Source: Bradyrhizobium sp. dw_78 (GTDB lineage Bacteria; Pseudomonadota; Alphaproteobacteria; Rhizobiales; Xanthobacteraceae). From it: a stretch of DNA of 64,000 nt. The notes below the pieces were generated by a model. That model saw nothing but the letters and a program-made list of their open reading frames with translations, searched no databases and was not told the origin of the DNA. The DNA lies in contig NZ_JAAVUS010000012.1 of the NCBI RefSeq assembly GCF_018449525.1, forward strand, positions 84,665 through 148,664, given 5' to 3'. Position 1 is the stretch's first letter. Every line of letters begins with the position of its first letter. Below, in pieces: positions 26,457-36,482 of this stretch. Made by a program: the position numbers and the translations under genes.

Positions 26457-28514
26457 ATGTCTAAATCATTGAAACCAGCAACTAAAACAAAATCCGCAAG
26501 CGATCTTTTCGGAGCCGCCGAACCGAAGGCCAGGACGGCCGCGAAAGCCGCCCCGAAGCCTTCGAACGCCGAGGCCGCCTATACCGCCGCCGACATCGAG
26601 GTGCTCGAGGGCCTGGAGCCGGTGCGCCGGCGTCCCGGCATGTATATCGGCGGCACCGACGAAAAGGCGCTGCATCATTTGTTCGCCGAGGTCATCGACA
26701 ATTCGATGGATGAGGCGCTGGCAGGCCACGCTTCGTTCATCGAGGTCGAACTGGACGCCGACGGATTCCTGACCGTCAGCGACAACGGCCGCGGCATTCC
26801 GATCGACCCGCATCCGAAATTTCCGAAGAAGTCCGCACTCGAAGTCATCATGTGTACGCTGCATTCCGGCGGCAAATTCGACTCCAAGGTCTATGAGACC
26901 TCCGGCGGCCTGCACGGCGTAGGCGTGTCGGTGGTGAACGCCCTCTCCTCGCGATTAGAGGTCGAAGTCGCGCGCAGCCAGAAGCTCTATCGGATGAGCT
27001 TCGAGCGCGGACACCCGAAGGGGAAGCTCGAAGACCTCGGCAAGGTCAACAACCGCCGCGGCACCCGGATCCGTTTCAAGCCCGACACCGACATCTTCGG
27101 CGCCAAGGCCACGTTCAAGCCGCAGCGGCTATTCAAGATGGCCCGCTCCAAGGCCTATCTGTTCGGCGGCGTCGAAATCCGCTGGCATTGCGCTCCGGAA
27201 CTCCTGAAGGGCATCGAGGATGTGCCCGCCGAGGACACCTTCCATTTCGCGGGCGGCTTGAAGGATTATCTCGCCGCCGCGGTCCATGCCGATACGCTGG
27301 TGCATCCCGACATCTTCTCCGGCAAGTCCGGCCGCAACGGCGCCCATGGCGGCTGCGAATGGGCGGTGGCATGGACGGCGGATGCCGACGGCTTCCTCTC
27401 CTCCTATTGCAACACGGTGCCGACGCCGGACGGCGGCACCCATGAATCGGGCATGCGCAGCGCGCTGCTACGCGGCTTGAAGGATCATGCCGAGCGAGTC
27501 GGACAGGGCAAGCGCGCCGCCAGCGTCACCTCGGAAGACGTCATGGTGGGCGCCGGCGTCATGCTTTCGGTGTTCGTGCGCGAACCGGAATTCCAGGGCC
27601 AGACCAAGGATCGCCTCGCCACCGCCGAAGCCCAGCGCATCGTCGAGCAGGCGATCAAGGATCCGTTCGATCATTGGTTGTCGGGTAATCCGGTACAGGC
27701 CAGCAGGCTGCTCGATTTCGTGGTCGAACGCGCCGACGAACGGCTGCGCCGCCGCGCCGAAAAGGAAACCTCGCGCAAGACCGCGGTCAAGAAACTGCGT
27801 CTGCCGGGCAAGCTCGCCGACTGCACCAACACCGCGACCGAGGGCTCGGAGCTCTTCATCGTCGAGGGCGACAGCGCCGGCGGCAGCGCCAAACAGGCGC
27901 GTGACCGCAAGACGCAGGCGGTGTTGCCGTTGCGCGGCAAGATCCTCAACGTCGCCTCCGCCGGCAAGGACAAGCTGACCGCCAACGCCCAGTTGTCGGA
28001 TCTCATGCAGGCGATCGGCTGCGGCATCGGTCCGCATTACCGCGAAGAGGATCTGCGCTATTCGCGCATCATCATCATGACCGACGCCGACGTGGATGGC
28101 GCCCATATCGCTTCGCTGCTGATCACATTCTTCTATCGGCAGACCCCGCGGCTGATCGATGAGGGCCACCTTTATCTCGCGGTGCCGCCGCTCTATCGCC
28201 TCACCCACGGCAGCAAGACCGTTTATGCCCGCGACGACTCCCACAAGGACGCGCTCCTGAAGAGCGAATTCAACGCCAATGCCAAGGTCGATGTCGGTCG
28301 ATTCAAAGGCCTCGGCGAAATGATGCCGGCGCAATTGAAGGAAACCACCATGGACCCGGCCAAACGCGCGATGCTGCGCGTGGTGCTGTTGGCCGATGAC
28401 CGGGAGGGCACCGCCGATTCGGTCGAGCGGCTGATGGGCACCAAGGCGGAGGCGCGGTTTGCCTTCATTTCGGACAAGGCGGAGTTCGCCCGCGACGACT
28501 TATTGGATGTGTGA
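26457..28514 (+). CDS. parE: DNA topoisomerase IV subunit B (685 aa)
   Basis: ATPase subunit of topoisomerase IV, which decatenates replicated chromosomes. The GHKL ATP site reads EVIDNSMDEA, DNGRGIPID and GGLHGVGVS; the TOPRIM domain reads EGDSAGGSAKQARD and TDADVDGAHI. GyrB is generally longer, and the roughly 40-residue Ala/Lys-rich N-terminus before the ATPase is typical of alphaproteobacterial ParE. parC is not in the window. Confidence 0.95.
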   Translation: MSKSLKPATKTKSASDLFGAAEPKARTAAKAAPKPSNAEAAYTAADIEVLEGLEPVRRRPGMYIGGTDEKALHHLFAEVIDNSMDEALAGHASFIEVELDADGFLTVSDNGRGIPIDPHPKFPKKSALEVIMCTLHSGGKFDSKVYETSGGLHGVGVSVVNALSSRLEVEVARSQKLYRMSFERGHPKGKLEDLGKVNNRRGTRIRFKPDTDIFGAKATFKPQRLFKMARSKAYLFGGVEIRWHCAPELLKGIEDVPAEDTFHFAGGLKDYLAAAVHADTLVHPDIFSGKSGRNGAHGGCEWAVAWTADADGFLSSYCNTVPTPDGGTHESGMRSALLRGLKDHAERVGQGKRAASVTSEDVMVGAGVMLSVFVREPEFQGQTKDRLATAEAQRIVEQAIKDPFDHWLSGNPVQASRLLDFVVERADERLRRRAEKETSRKTAVKKLRLPGKLADCTNTATEGSELFIVEGDSAGGSAKQARDRKTQAVLPLRGKILNVASAGKDKLTANAQLSDLMQAIGCGIGPHYREEDLRYSRIIIMTDADVDGAHIASLLITFFYRQTPRLIDEGHLYLAVPPLYRLTHGSKTVYARDDSHKDALLKSEFNANAKVDVGRFKGLGEMMPAQLKETTMDPAKRAMLRVVLLADDREGTADSVERLMGTKAEARFAFISDKAEFARDDLLDV

Positions 28515-28735
28515 GATTCCAATAAATTCTCATGTAATTACAAAGCGTTATATTTAACGCAACGCTGCCGGTGCAAAACTCTTGTTAGGGTCGTTTTCCG
28601 GCAGGTGTGCCCGCAGGGTAACAGCATTCCGGGCAGAACCGTTTATAACTTGGTCAACGGTTTTCGAGATTCGGTGCATCCGTATCGTTCAACACGCGGT
28701 CGGGTTCAGGCGCATCAAGGCTGAGGGTTAAAAAA

Positions 28736-29530
28736 ATGAAGAAATTACTGCTCGCTCTGACGGCGGCGGCGGCGTTCACTGGATCGGCTTTCGCAGCGGA
28801 TCTTCCGGCCCGTACCTACACCAAGGCGCCTCCCCCGGTTGCGGCTCCGGCCTGGACCGGTTTCTACGTCTTCGGCGGCGGCGGCGGCGCAGTATGGGAT
28901 GCTGACACCGGCATTCAGGGGACTGCGAGCGGCGCTCCCCTCTTGGGCTTCAATCAGCGCCAGGGTGGTGACGGCTGGTTCGGCACGGTCGGTGCTGGTT
29001 ACGATTGGCAGTTCGCGACGAGCTGGGTCGCCGGCATCTTCGCCGATGGCCAGTTCGGCAGCATCAAGGGAACGGTCCAGGATCAGGGGCTTGGCGGCGG
29101 CGTTGCCGGTAACTTGAAAGCCCGGGACACTTGGGCAGCGGGCGTGCGTGGCGGCTATCTGGTGGCGCCGAACGTGCTGTCCTATGTCAACGCCGGTTAC
29201 ACTGGCTCAGATTGGTCCGGCACGACCTTGTTCAATACCGGTTCTGCTCTTCCGGCAGGCTTCCACACCAACAGCTTCGACGGTCAGGGCTGGTTTGTGG
29301 GCGGCGGCGTGGAAAACAACTTGGACATTTTCGGCCTCTCGGCTCCTGGCTGGTTCATGAAGACCGAATATCGGGCCGCCTATTACGACAAGAAGAACAT
29401 CTCGGAACTGGTTGACGGAAGCGAAGCGCTGACCGGCCGCGATGTTACCTTCCATCCGCTGGTTCAGAGCGTCAGCACCTCGCTGGTCTATCGCTTCAAC
29501 TGGGGTGGCCCGGTCGTCGCCAAGTATTGA
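28736..29530 (+). CDS. Outer-membrane beta-barrel protein, Omp25/Omp31-like (264 aa)
   Basis: A signal peptide (MKKLLLALTAAAAFTGSAFAAD) is followed by DLPARTYTKAPPPVAAPAWTGFYV, the standard beginning of rhizobial Omp25/31 family barrels, then alternating beta strands with aromatic girdles and an aromatic-rich last strand (SLVYRFNWGGPVVAKY). The family forms small outer-membrane barrels, used for envelope stability and surface contact. GAGGG lies 8 nt before the ATG and a strong terminator follows. It is likely a highly expressed monocistronic gene. Confidence 0.88.
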   Translation: MKKLLLALTAAAAFTGSAFAADLPARTYTKAPPPVAAPAWTGFYVFGGGGGAVWDADTGIQGTASGAPLLGFNQRQGGDGWFGTVGAGYDWQFATSWVAGIFADGQFGSIKGTVQDQGLGGGVAGNLKARDTWAAGVRGGYLVAPNVLSYVNAGYTGSDWSGTTLFNTGSALPAGFHTNSFDGQGWFVGGGVENNLDIFGLSAPGWFMKTEYRAAYYDKKNISELVDGSEALTGRDVTFHPLVQSVSTSLVYRFNWGGPVVAKY

Positions 29531-29582
29531 TTGGCTCACGTACTGATCTGATCAAGCGCTGATCTGATTTCGCATCGCGCTT

Positions 29583-29613
29583 AAAAAGCCCCGGTCTGGT
29601 CCGGGGCTTTTTT
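29583..29613. terminator. Intrinsic terminator after the porin gene
   Basis: GCCCCGG (29588-29594) and CCGGGGC (29601-29607) form a 7-bp stem, with five A before and six T after. It would work in both directions. Confidence 0.9.
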
Positions 29614-29743
29614 GTGCCCAGGCCATGGCAACGCCATTCAGATGCGTTGTTCTCGCGCTTGCCCTCTCCGCCTCGCAGCGTCACTCTGGCGGTCGCCGCG
29701 CCGTAACCGCGCGGCGGGGGTAACGGGCATCCGGATCACAAGC

Positions 29744-30514
29744 ATGAAACAGCAGCTATTCGATCTCAGCGGCAAGGTGGCGATCGTCACCGGTGGCAAT
29801 GGCGGTATCGGCCTTGGCATGGCGCGCGGGCTTGCCGACGCCGGCGCGCACATCGCGATCGTCGCCCGCAATGAAGCGAAGTCGAACGATGCCGTCGCGG
29901 ACCTGCGGCAGCGCGGCGTCAAGGCCATTCCGGTCATCGCCGATGTCACCGACAAGGCTGCGGTCGCGGCCATGGTCGAGCGCGTCAAGCAGGAGTTCGG
30001 CCGGATCGACATCCTCGTCAACAATGCCGGCATCAATATCCGCAAGCCCCCGCACGAGCTCGATATCGAGGAATGGAATCGTGTCATCGATACCAACCTC
30101 ACCAGCGCGTTCCTGTGTTCGCAGGCGGTGTACCCAGTGATGAAATCCGCGGGCGGCGGCAAGATCATCAATATCGGGTCGATGATGTCGATCTTCGGCG
30201 CCAGTTTCGCGCCGGCCTATGCCGCCAGCAAAGGCGGCATCGTACAGTTCACCCGTGCCTGCGCGTGCGCCTGGGCCGCGGACCATATCCAGGCCAACGC
30301 GGTGCTGCCGGGCTGGATCGATACCGATCTGACCAAGCGTGCGCGGCAGGAGGTCGACGGCCTGCATGGCAAGGTATTGGCGCGCACGCCGGCGGCACGG
30401 TGGGGCGACATCGCCGACTTCGCCGGCATCGCCGTGTTCCTGAGCTCGGCGGCTTCGGATTTCGTGACCGGCACCGCGATTCCCGTCGACGGCGGCTTTT
30501 CGATTATGGGTTAG
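29744..30514 (+). CDS. Short-chain dehydrogenase/reductase (256 aa)
   Basis: Classical SDR with cofactor motif TGGNGGIG, structural NNAG, catalytic Ser in INIGSM and YAASKGG (Tyr and Lys of the active site), ending in a classic VDGGFS tail. Substrate unknown; such genes are often called glucose 1-dehydrogenase or 3-oxoacyl reductase without proof. The ATG at 29744 was chosen over the earlier frame start because it opens the Rossmann fold (MKQQLFDLSGKVAIVTGG). Its TAG stop lies in the repeat at 30512-30640. Confidence 0.88.
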   Translation: MKQQLFDLSGKVAIVTGGNGGIGLGMARGLADAGAHIAIVARNEAKSNDAVADLRQRGVKAIPVIADVTDKAAVAAMVERVKQEFGRIDILVNNAGINIRKPPHELDIEEWNRVIDTNLTSAFLCSQAVYPVMKSAGGGKIINIGSMMSIFGASFAPAYAASKGGIVQFTRACACAWAADHIQANAVLPGWIDTDLTKRARQEVDGLHGKVLARTPAARWGDIADFAGIAVFLSSAASDFVTGTAIPVDGGFSIMG

Positions 30515-30640
30515 AGCGGGATGACTTTTCTTCGAATCGTCATCCATCTCTAACTTTCTGTTTGAGCATGATCTCCGCGCAAACGCGTTCCGCGTTTGTC
30601 GCGAGGGAAAACCGGTTTCCACTTTTCCGGATCATGCTCT
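30512..30640. repeat. Interspersed repeat carrying both stop codons
   Basis: Nested palindromes: GGATGAC/GTCATCC (30519-30525, 30539-30545), AAACGCG/CGCGTTT (30581-30597) and the 10-bp arms GAGCATGATC (30564-30573) and GATCATGCTC (30630-30639). The element lies between convergent SDR and FAD-oxidoreductase genes. The SDR TAG is at its left edge and the TGA of the other gene is at 30632-30634 within the right arm. Confidence 0.8.
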
Positions 30641-31900
30641 AGACGAAGCTGTCGAGGCTGCCGGCGAGCGGACATGTTCCGAGCGAACACCGATCGCCAG
30701 GAAGCGCGCGGTAAGGCCTTGCAGCCACGGCACCGCATTGACGATGCGCGCGAACAGCGGAACCCTGAGCGGGCGATCGCCCGGCTCGAGCGCGACGCTG
30801 ATGATGTTGTTCTGCACCACGATCTGCATTGCCTGCGTCATCCGCATCGGAAACTCCCGCCGCCGCCGTACGGCGTCGAGTTCATTTTCATCAGGGCAGC
30901 CTTTGGCCAGCTTCGCCGCCAGCAGGTTCGCGGTCGCGACCGCATCCTGCACCGCGAGGTTGACGCCGACGCCGCCCACCGGCGACATCGCATGCGCGGC
31001 ATCGCCGATGCAGAGCAGGCCGGGCCGCGTCCAGCGCTTCATTCGGTTGATCGCCACCGTCAGCAGCTTCACGTCATCCCAGCTCTTCACATCCGCAATC
31101 CCGGAGCGCAGCATCGGCGCCGTGGCGACGACATCGCTTTGGAATGCATCCAGCCCGCGCGCCTTGACCGCATCGTACTGGCCCTTGGCGATCACATAAG
31201 CGCATTGCCAGTAGGTGCCGCGGTCGAACGTCACCATCATCTTGCCCGGCTCAAGCCGGGCAAACACGTTTTCGATCTCGTCGGGACGCCGGCCGGCGCG
31301 AAACCACAGCACATCCATCGGTGCTCCGATTTCCTCGACCTTGAGCCCGGCGCATTGGCGCACCGTCGAATGCCGCCCGTCGCATCCGATGGTCAGGTCG
31401 GCCTGAATTCGGACAGGCCCTTCCGGCGTATCGGCGATCACCCCGGCGACCCGGTCGCCCGACCAGATGAGATCGGTCGCGTCCGCCTGCATCATGACCT
31501 TGAGCGGCGGAAACCGCTTGCCGGCCTCGCGCAGGAAATTGAGAAAATCCCATTGCGGCATGAAGGCAATGAAAGGATATTTGGCGCCGGTGCGGCCCAG
31601 ATCGGCGATGCGGACCGACCTGCCGCCGAACTGGCCGTCCATCTTTTGCAGTTGCTGGTGCGGCAGTTTCAAGAACCCGTCGATCAGGCCCAGTTCATCC
31701 ATCACCTGGAGCGTCGAGGGATGCACGGTGTCGCCGCGGAAATCCCGGAAGAAATCCGGATGCTTTTCCAGCACCACCGTTTCGATGCCGGCGCGGCCGA
31801 GCAGATAGCCCAGCATCATCCCGGCCGGTCCGCCGCCGACAACGCAGCAGCGGGTCGTGATCGTGCGTTCTGATCGTTCCGGGGGACTACTGGCGTCCAT
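30632..31900 (-). CDS. FAD-dependent monooxygenase, UbiH/PHBH type (422 aa)
   Basis: Group A flavoprotein hydroxylase: the FAD GxGxxG site reads CCVVGGGPAGMMLGYLLG, the NAD(P)H/FAD DG motif reads IGCDGRHSTVR, and GDAAHAMSPVGG is the second FAD site. The substrate is unknown; members hydroxylate aromatic rings. The ATG at 31900 starts MDASSPPERS; an earlier frame start was not preferred. Its last codons and stop fall in the interspersed repeat, so the C-terminus may have been altered by the insertion. Confidence 0.85.
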   Translation of the reverse strand: MDASSPPERSERTITTRCCVVGGGPAGMMLGYLLGRAGIETVVLEKHPDFFRDFRGDTVHPSTLQVMDELGLIDGFLKLPHQQLQKMDGQFGGRSVRIADLGRTGAKYPFIAFMPQWDFLNFLREAGKRFPPLKVMMQADATDLIWSGDRVAGVIADTPEGPVRIQADLTIGCDGRHSTVRQCAGLKVEEIGAPMDVLWFRAGRRPDEIENVFARLEPGKMMVTFDRGTYWQCAYVIAKGQYDAVKARGLDAFQSDVVATAPMLRSGIADVKSWDDVKLLTVAINRMKRWTRPGLLCIGDAAHAMSPVGGVGVNLAVQDAVATANLLAAKLAKGCPDENELDAVRRRREFPMRMTQAMQIVVQNNIISVALEPGDRPLRVPLFARIVNAVPWLQGLTARFLAIGVRSEHVRSPAASTASSRA

Positions 31901-32238
31901 GATCTGTCTTTGTCGTTGAAGGGCATCAGGCGGCGCGCCCTGGAGCTCCGGCAATGGATTCGACGCGCACCTTATTTGAAGCCCGAATGACAAAAAGCCC
32001 CTTATTTGTGCGAAAACATTAAGCTTTTTCCGCCATTTGCGCTGCGGCAAGATTGACTTTGGCCGTTTCGTCCCTATGTTTCGATCAACGCGGCCCTGGA
32101 TCGAAACGCGATTCTTTAGGTTAGCCGCTGGTCAGCGTAGGTTCAGAGCCCCCAGCTTTATAAAGCGCGCCGTTTCGGGGCTAAACGCGACAGCCTTTTT
32201 ACTTTCGATTCCGAACGGCGGTGTCGATTAGAGGCTCA

Positions 32239-33672
<1,434 letters not shown>

Positions 33673-33689
33673 GCGTTTTCGCGCGAATC

Positions 33690-33805
33690 AGAACCGACGC
33701 TCTGGAATTATTTCGATTCTGACGGAATCGGAACCGAGACTTTATCCTTTTGTTTTGACGCGTTTTCTTTGCGCGAATCGAATCCACCCCGGATCAAATC
33801 CGGGG
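33690..33805. repeat. Interspersed repeat region with a terminator-like hairpin
   Basis: The stretch repeats related motifs (GAATCAGAACCGA near 33690 and GAATCGGAACCGA near 33726, with intervening GATTCTGAC), then the 8-bp hairpin CCCCGGAT/ATCCGGGG (33787-33805). It lies between the helicase and cyclase genes and looks like an interspersed element of this genome. Confidence 0.65.
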
Positions 33806-33932
33806 CAGGTTTTGGTTTGAACAACACGACCGATACCGCATCGCAGGATTTCGATGGCATCGGTCGGATATCCGCCGGCCCAGGAACCCGCTACGGAACC
33901 CGTTTACCGGTCATTCATCCTCGCCCGTTAGC

Positions 33933-35063
33933 TTGGCGGCAATATTTCGAGATATTGCGCTTGGGGACGACGGGCAGAAGCTCGCTATTTTTGGGGACAC
34001 GACCGTGCTCGACGAACACGAACGCACGCTGGCCTTTGCTGAAGTCGCGCTGGGCCAGATCAAGTCGCTTCGGCAGACGGCCGTCCCCCGCAATTACGAA
34101 ATCTGGTACGTCTACGCGACCGGATACAATCCGCCGCTCAACAAGATCATCAACGAGACGCTGGCGCATAACGGTAAGCTGACCGAGGCCGATCTCGATC
34201 AGATTTACGATACCTATCTTTCCCAGATCAAGACCACCGACCGCATCGACAAGGTCGGCGCGCGCGTGATCGGCGAGATCGACGACGTGATGGCCCTCAT
34301 GACCGACGCGCTGGGGATGTCGGCCAGCTACGAGGAAAGCCTGTCCGGCGCCGCCCGGCAACTCAGCGCCGTGAAAAATCATGACCAGCTCAAGATCATC
34401 ATCGAATCGCTGGTCAAGTCCACGCAGGAAATGCGCGAGACCAACAAGGTGCTGGAAGATCGGCTTCAGCTCTCGAAAACAGAGATCGCCAATTTGCAGC
34501 ACAGCCTCGACGCCATCAGGGCGGAGAGCCTGACCGATCCCCTCACCGGCCTCGGCAACCGCAAATATTTCGATCGCTCGATCGAACGCGCGGTCGAGCA
34601 TGCGCTCGCCAATAATGAACTGCTTTCGCTGTTGATGTTCGACATCGATCACTTCAAATCGTTCAACGACTCCTATGGGCACCTGACCGGCGATCAGGTG
34701 CTCCGCCTCGTCGGCATGTCATTGAAGCAGACCATCAAGGGCCAGGATATCACCGCGCGTTACGGCGGCGAGGAATTCGCGGTCGTGCTGCCCAATACCG
34801 GGCTGCGCCAGGCGCTGACGGTTGCCGACCACATTCGCTGCGCCGTGATGGCGAAAGAGCTGAAGAAAAAATCGACCGGAGAAATCCTCGGCCGCGTCAC
34901 CATCTCGGTCGGCGTTTCCATCCTCAAGCCCGGCGACGACACCGATTCTCTGATCGAACGCGCCGACGCCTGCCTTTACGCCGCCAAGCGCAACGGCCGC
35001 AACCGGGTCATCTGCGAAGTCGATCCGGAATACGCCACCGAGATCCAGAACCAGGTAGCTTAG
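33933..35063 (+). CDS. Diguanylate cyclase with GGEEF domain (376 aa)
   Basis: Makes cyclic di-GMP from GTP. The C-terminal 170 residues are a GGDEF domain: LTDPLTGLGNRKYFD, FDIDHFKSFNDSYGH and RYGGEEFAVVLP (active site about residue 278). The inhibitory I-site normally RxxD five residues earlier reads KGQD, so product inhibition may be weakened. The N-terminal 150 residues (helical, NYEIWYVYATGYNPPLNKIINETL, then TTDRIDKVGARVIGEI) are an unidentified sensory region, followed by a coiled-coil stretch. The start TTG at 33933 is uncertain; GTG at 34005 is another choice. Confidence 0.9.
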   Translation: MAAIFRDIALGDDGQKLAIFGDTTVLDEHERTLAFAEVALGQIKSLRQTAVPRNYEIWYVYATGYNPPLNKIINETLAHNGKLTEADLDQIYDTYLSQIKTTDRIDKVGARVIGEIDDVMALMTDALGMSASYEESLSGAARQLSAVKNHDQLKIIIESLVKSTQEMRETNKVLEDRLQLSKTEIANLQHSLDAIRAESLTDPLTGLGNRKYFDRSIERAVEHALANNELLSLLMFDIDHFKSFNDSYGHLTGDQVLRLVGMSLKQTIKGQDITARYGGEEFAVVLPNTGLRQALTVADHIRCAVMAKELKKKSTGEILGRVTISVGVSILKPGDDTDSLIERADACLYAAKRNGRNRVICEVDPEYATEIQNQVA

Positions 35064-35066
35064 CAA

Positions 35067-35134
35067 GAGACCTTCATGAGGTCTCATACCTGGCCATCCT
35101 TCGAGATGCGCGCTAAAGCGCGCTCCTCAGGATG
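35067..35134. repeat. Hairpins and interspersed repeat between the cyclase and TfoX-like genes
   Basis: GAGACC/GGTCTC (35067-35085) follows the cyclase stop. A nested palindrome follows, with outer arms CATCCT/AGGATG (35095-35134) and central GCGCGCT/AGCGCGC. The TfoX-like gene's stop TGA (35129-35127) falls within the right arm. Confidence 0.7.
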
Positions 35135-35582
35135 AAGACTTTTTCTTCGAGCTATTCCTCTTTCCAGCGGCCTTCGCGCTGTTTTTGTTTTTAGCGGCAA
35201 CCTTGGTGGCGGCTGCCTTGTTGCTGCCCGCCTTGGCCTGCTTGCGCGTTCTCGGACGTTTTCTCAACGCCGCACGTTGCGCCGCCGCGAGCGCCGCCCT
35301 GGCCCACTGCGTCAACTCTTCGGGCTCGTCGAACAGCCGCGCCGGCAATTGCCAATAGGAGCCGACCGTGACGCTCCTGGTGCTGGTCTGATACTGGAAC
35401 GGCGTTGAGCCTTCCGACTCGAATTGCGGAATGGTTTGCTCGTCGGCGCGGAAATACAGGCCCGCGCGCAGCGCCATCGCGAAATTGGTACCGTCAACCG
35501 AAATGCCGAATCCCGAGAACATCGGGCGGATGGTTACCGGGCCGAAATCGGCAAACAGGTCGATCAGGAAATCGCGGTCCAT
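35127..35582 (-). CDS. TfoX N-terminal-domain protein (151 aa)
   Basis: The first 105 residues match the TfoX_N domain: FGPVTIRPMFSGFGISVDG, FAMALRAGLYFRAD, STRSVTVGSYWQLP. In Haemophilus, TfoX/Sxy regulates competence; isolated N-domain proteins in alphaproteobacteria are of unknown role. The tail is Lys/Ala/Ser-rich, possibly DNA-binding. It lies downstream of the sufA-like gene in the same direction. Confidence 0.85.
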   Translation of the reverse strand: MDRDFLIDLFADFGPVTIRPMFSGFGISVDGTNFAMALRAGLYFRADEQTIPQFESEGSTPFQYQTSTRSVTVGSYWQLPARLFDEPEELTQWARAALAAAQRAALRKRPRTRKQAKAGSNKAAATKVAAKNKNSAKAAGKRNSSKKKSSS

Positions 35583-35638
35583 GCACCGCCCGTGTTTCCG
35601 CCTATCGTCCCGGCATTCGCCGGAACGATATCAAGGAT

Positions 35639-36052
35639 TTACACCTTCGCGGGCGTCAGTTGCACCGACTCGCCGCAGCCGCAGGCGCTCACCTGGTTCG
35701 GATTGTTGAAAATGAACTGCGCCGACATCCTGTCGGCCTTGTAGTCCATCTCGGTGCCCAGCAGGAACAGCACCGCCTTGGGATCGACCAGGATCTTCAC
35801 GCCCTTGTCTTCGACGACCTCGTCGGTCGGACGGACTTCGTGGGCGTATTCGACCGTATAGGATTGCCCGGCACAGCCGCCGTTCTTGATGCCGACGCGC
35901 AAGCCGACGATTTCGGAATCAGCGCGCTTGGTCAATTCCCGGACGCGCTGCGCGGCGGCTTCGGTCAGTTTCATGACCTGCGGGCGGGGCCGCGGCTTCG
36001 GCTTGGAGCTCGGAATGGATGATGCGGGTGTCATGTCAGTCATGTGGCCCAT
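35639..36052 (-). CDS. sufA: A-type iron-sulfur carrier of the SUF operon (137 aa)
   Basis: The A-type scaffold/carrier protein HesB/IscA family: LTEAAAQRVRELTKR, then NGGCAGQSY and the C-terminal ACGCGES, providing the three conserved Cys that bind a 2Fe-2S or 4Fe-4S cluster or iron. About 25 residues of a Pro/Lys-rich leader precede the domain, and the exact Met is uncertain (MGHMTDM). It follows sufT with a 58-bp gap. Confidence 0.92.
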   Translation of the reverse strand: MGHMTDMTPASSIPSSKPKPRPRPQVMKLTEAAAQRVRELTKRADSEIVGLRVGIKNGGCAGQSYTVEYAHEVRPTDEVVEDKGVKILVDPKAVLFLLGTEMDYKADRMSAQFIFNNPNQVSACGCGESVQLTPAKV

Positions 36053-36110
36053 CCCAACGGCAAATCAATGCCCGTTATTTTCCCATAAACCAGTTAAACA
36101 CGCGAATGCG

Positions 36111-36482
36111 TCACCACATGTTGAGGACGAGACGCGCCTCGTCACTCATTCGATCCGGCGACCACGCCGGCTCCCACACCAGATTGACGCTGACGACGCC
36201 GACACCGGGAACGCTGGCGACGGCATTCTCGACCTGCGTCGGCAATTCTCCCGCTGCCGGACAATTCGGCGTCGTCAATGTCATGACGACGTCGACGCTG
36301 CGATCGTCCTTCAGGTCGACCTTGTAGATCAGGCCGAGCTCGTAGATATCGGCCGGAATTTCCGGATCGAACACCGTCTTCAGCGCGGCGACAATTTCAC
36401 CGCTGAGCCGTTCCGTCTCTTCCGGCGGCAACGCCGAACTGGTCTCGATATGACTGGTTTTTGCTTCGGCCGTATCGGTCAT
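36111..36482 (-). CDS. sufT: SUF assembly protein SufT, MIP18/DUF59 family (123 aa)
   Basis: Helps maturation of Fe-S proteins. The domain begins ETERLSGEIVAALKTVFDPE and includes the conserved segment IYELGLIYKVDL and TTPNCPAAGELP with the Cys typical of this family. The ATG overlaps the sufS stop by 4 nt, so its translation is coupled to sufS. Confidence 0.93.
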   Translation of the reverse strand: MTDTAEAKTSHIETSSALPPEETERLSGEIVAALKTVFDPEIPADIYELGLIYKVDLKDDRSVDVVMTLTTPNCPAAGELPTQVENAVASVPGVGVVSVNLVWEPAWSPDRMSDEARLVLNMW

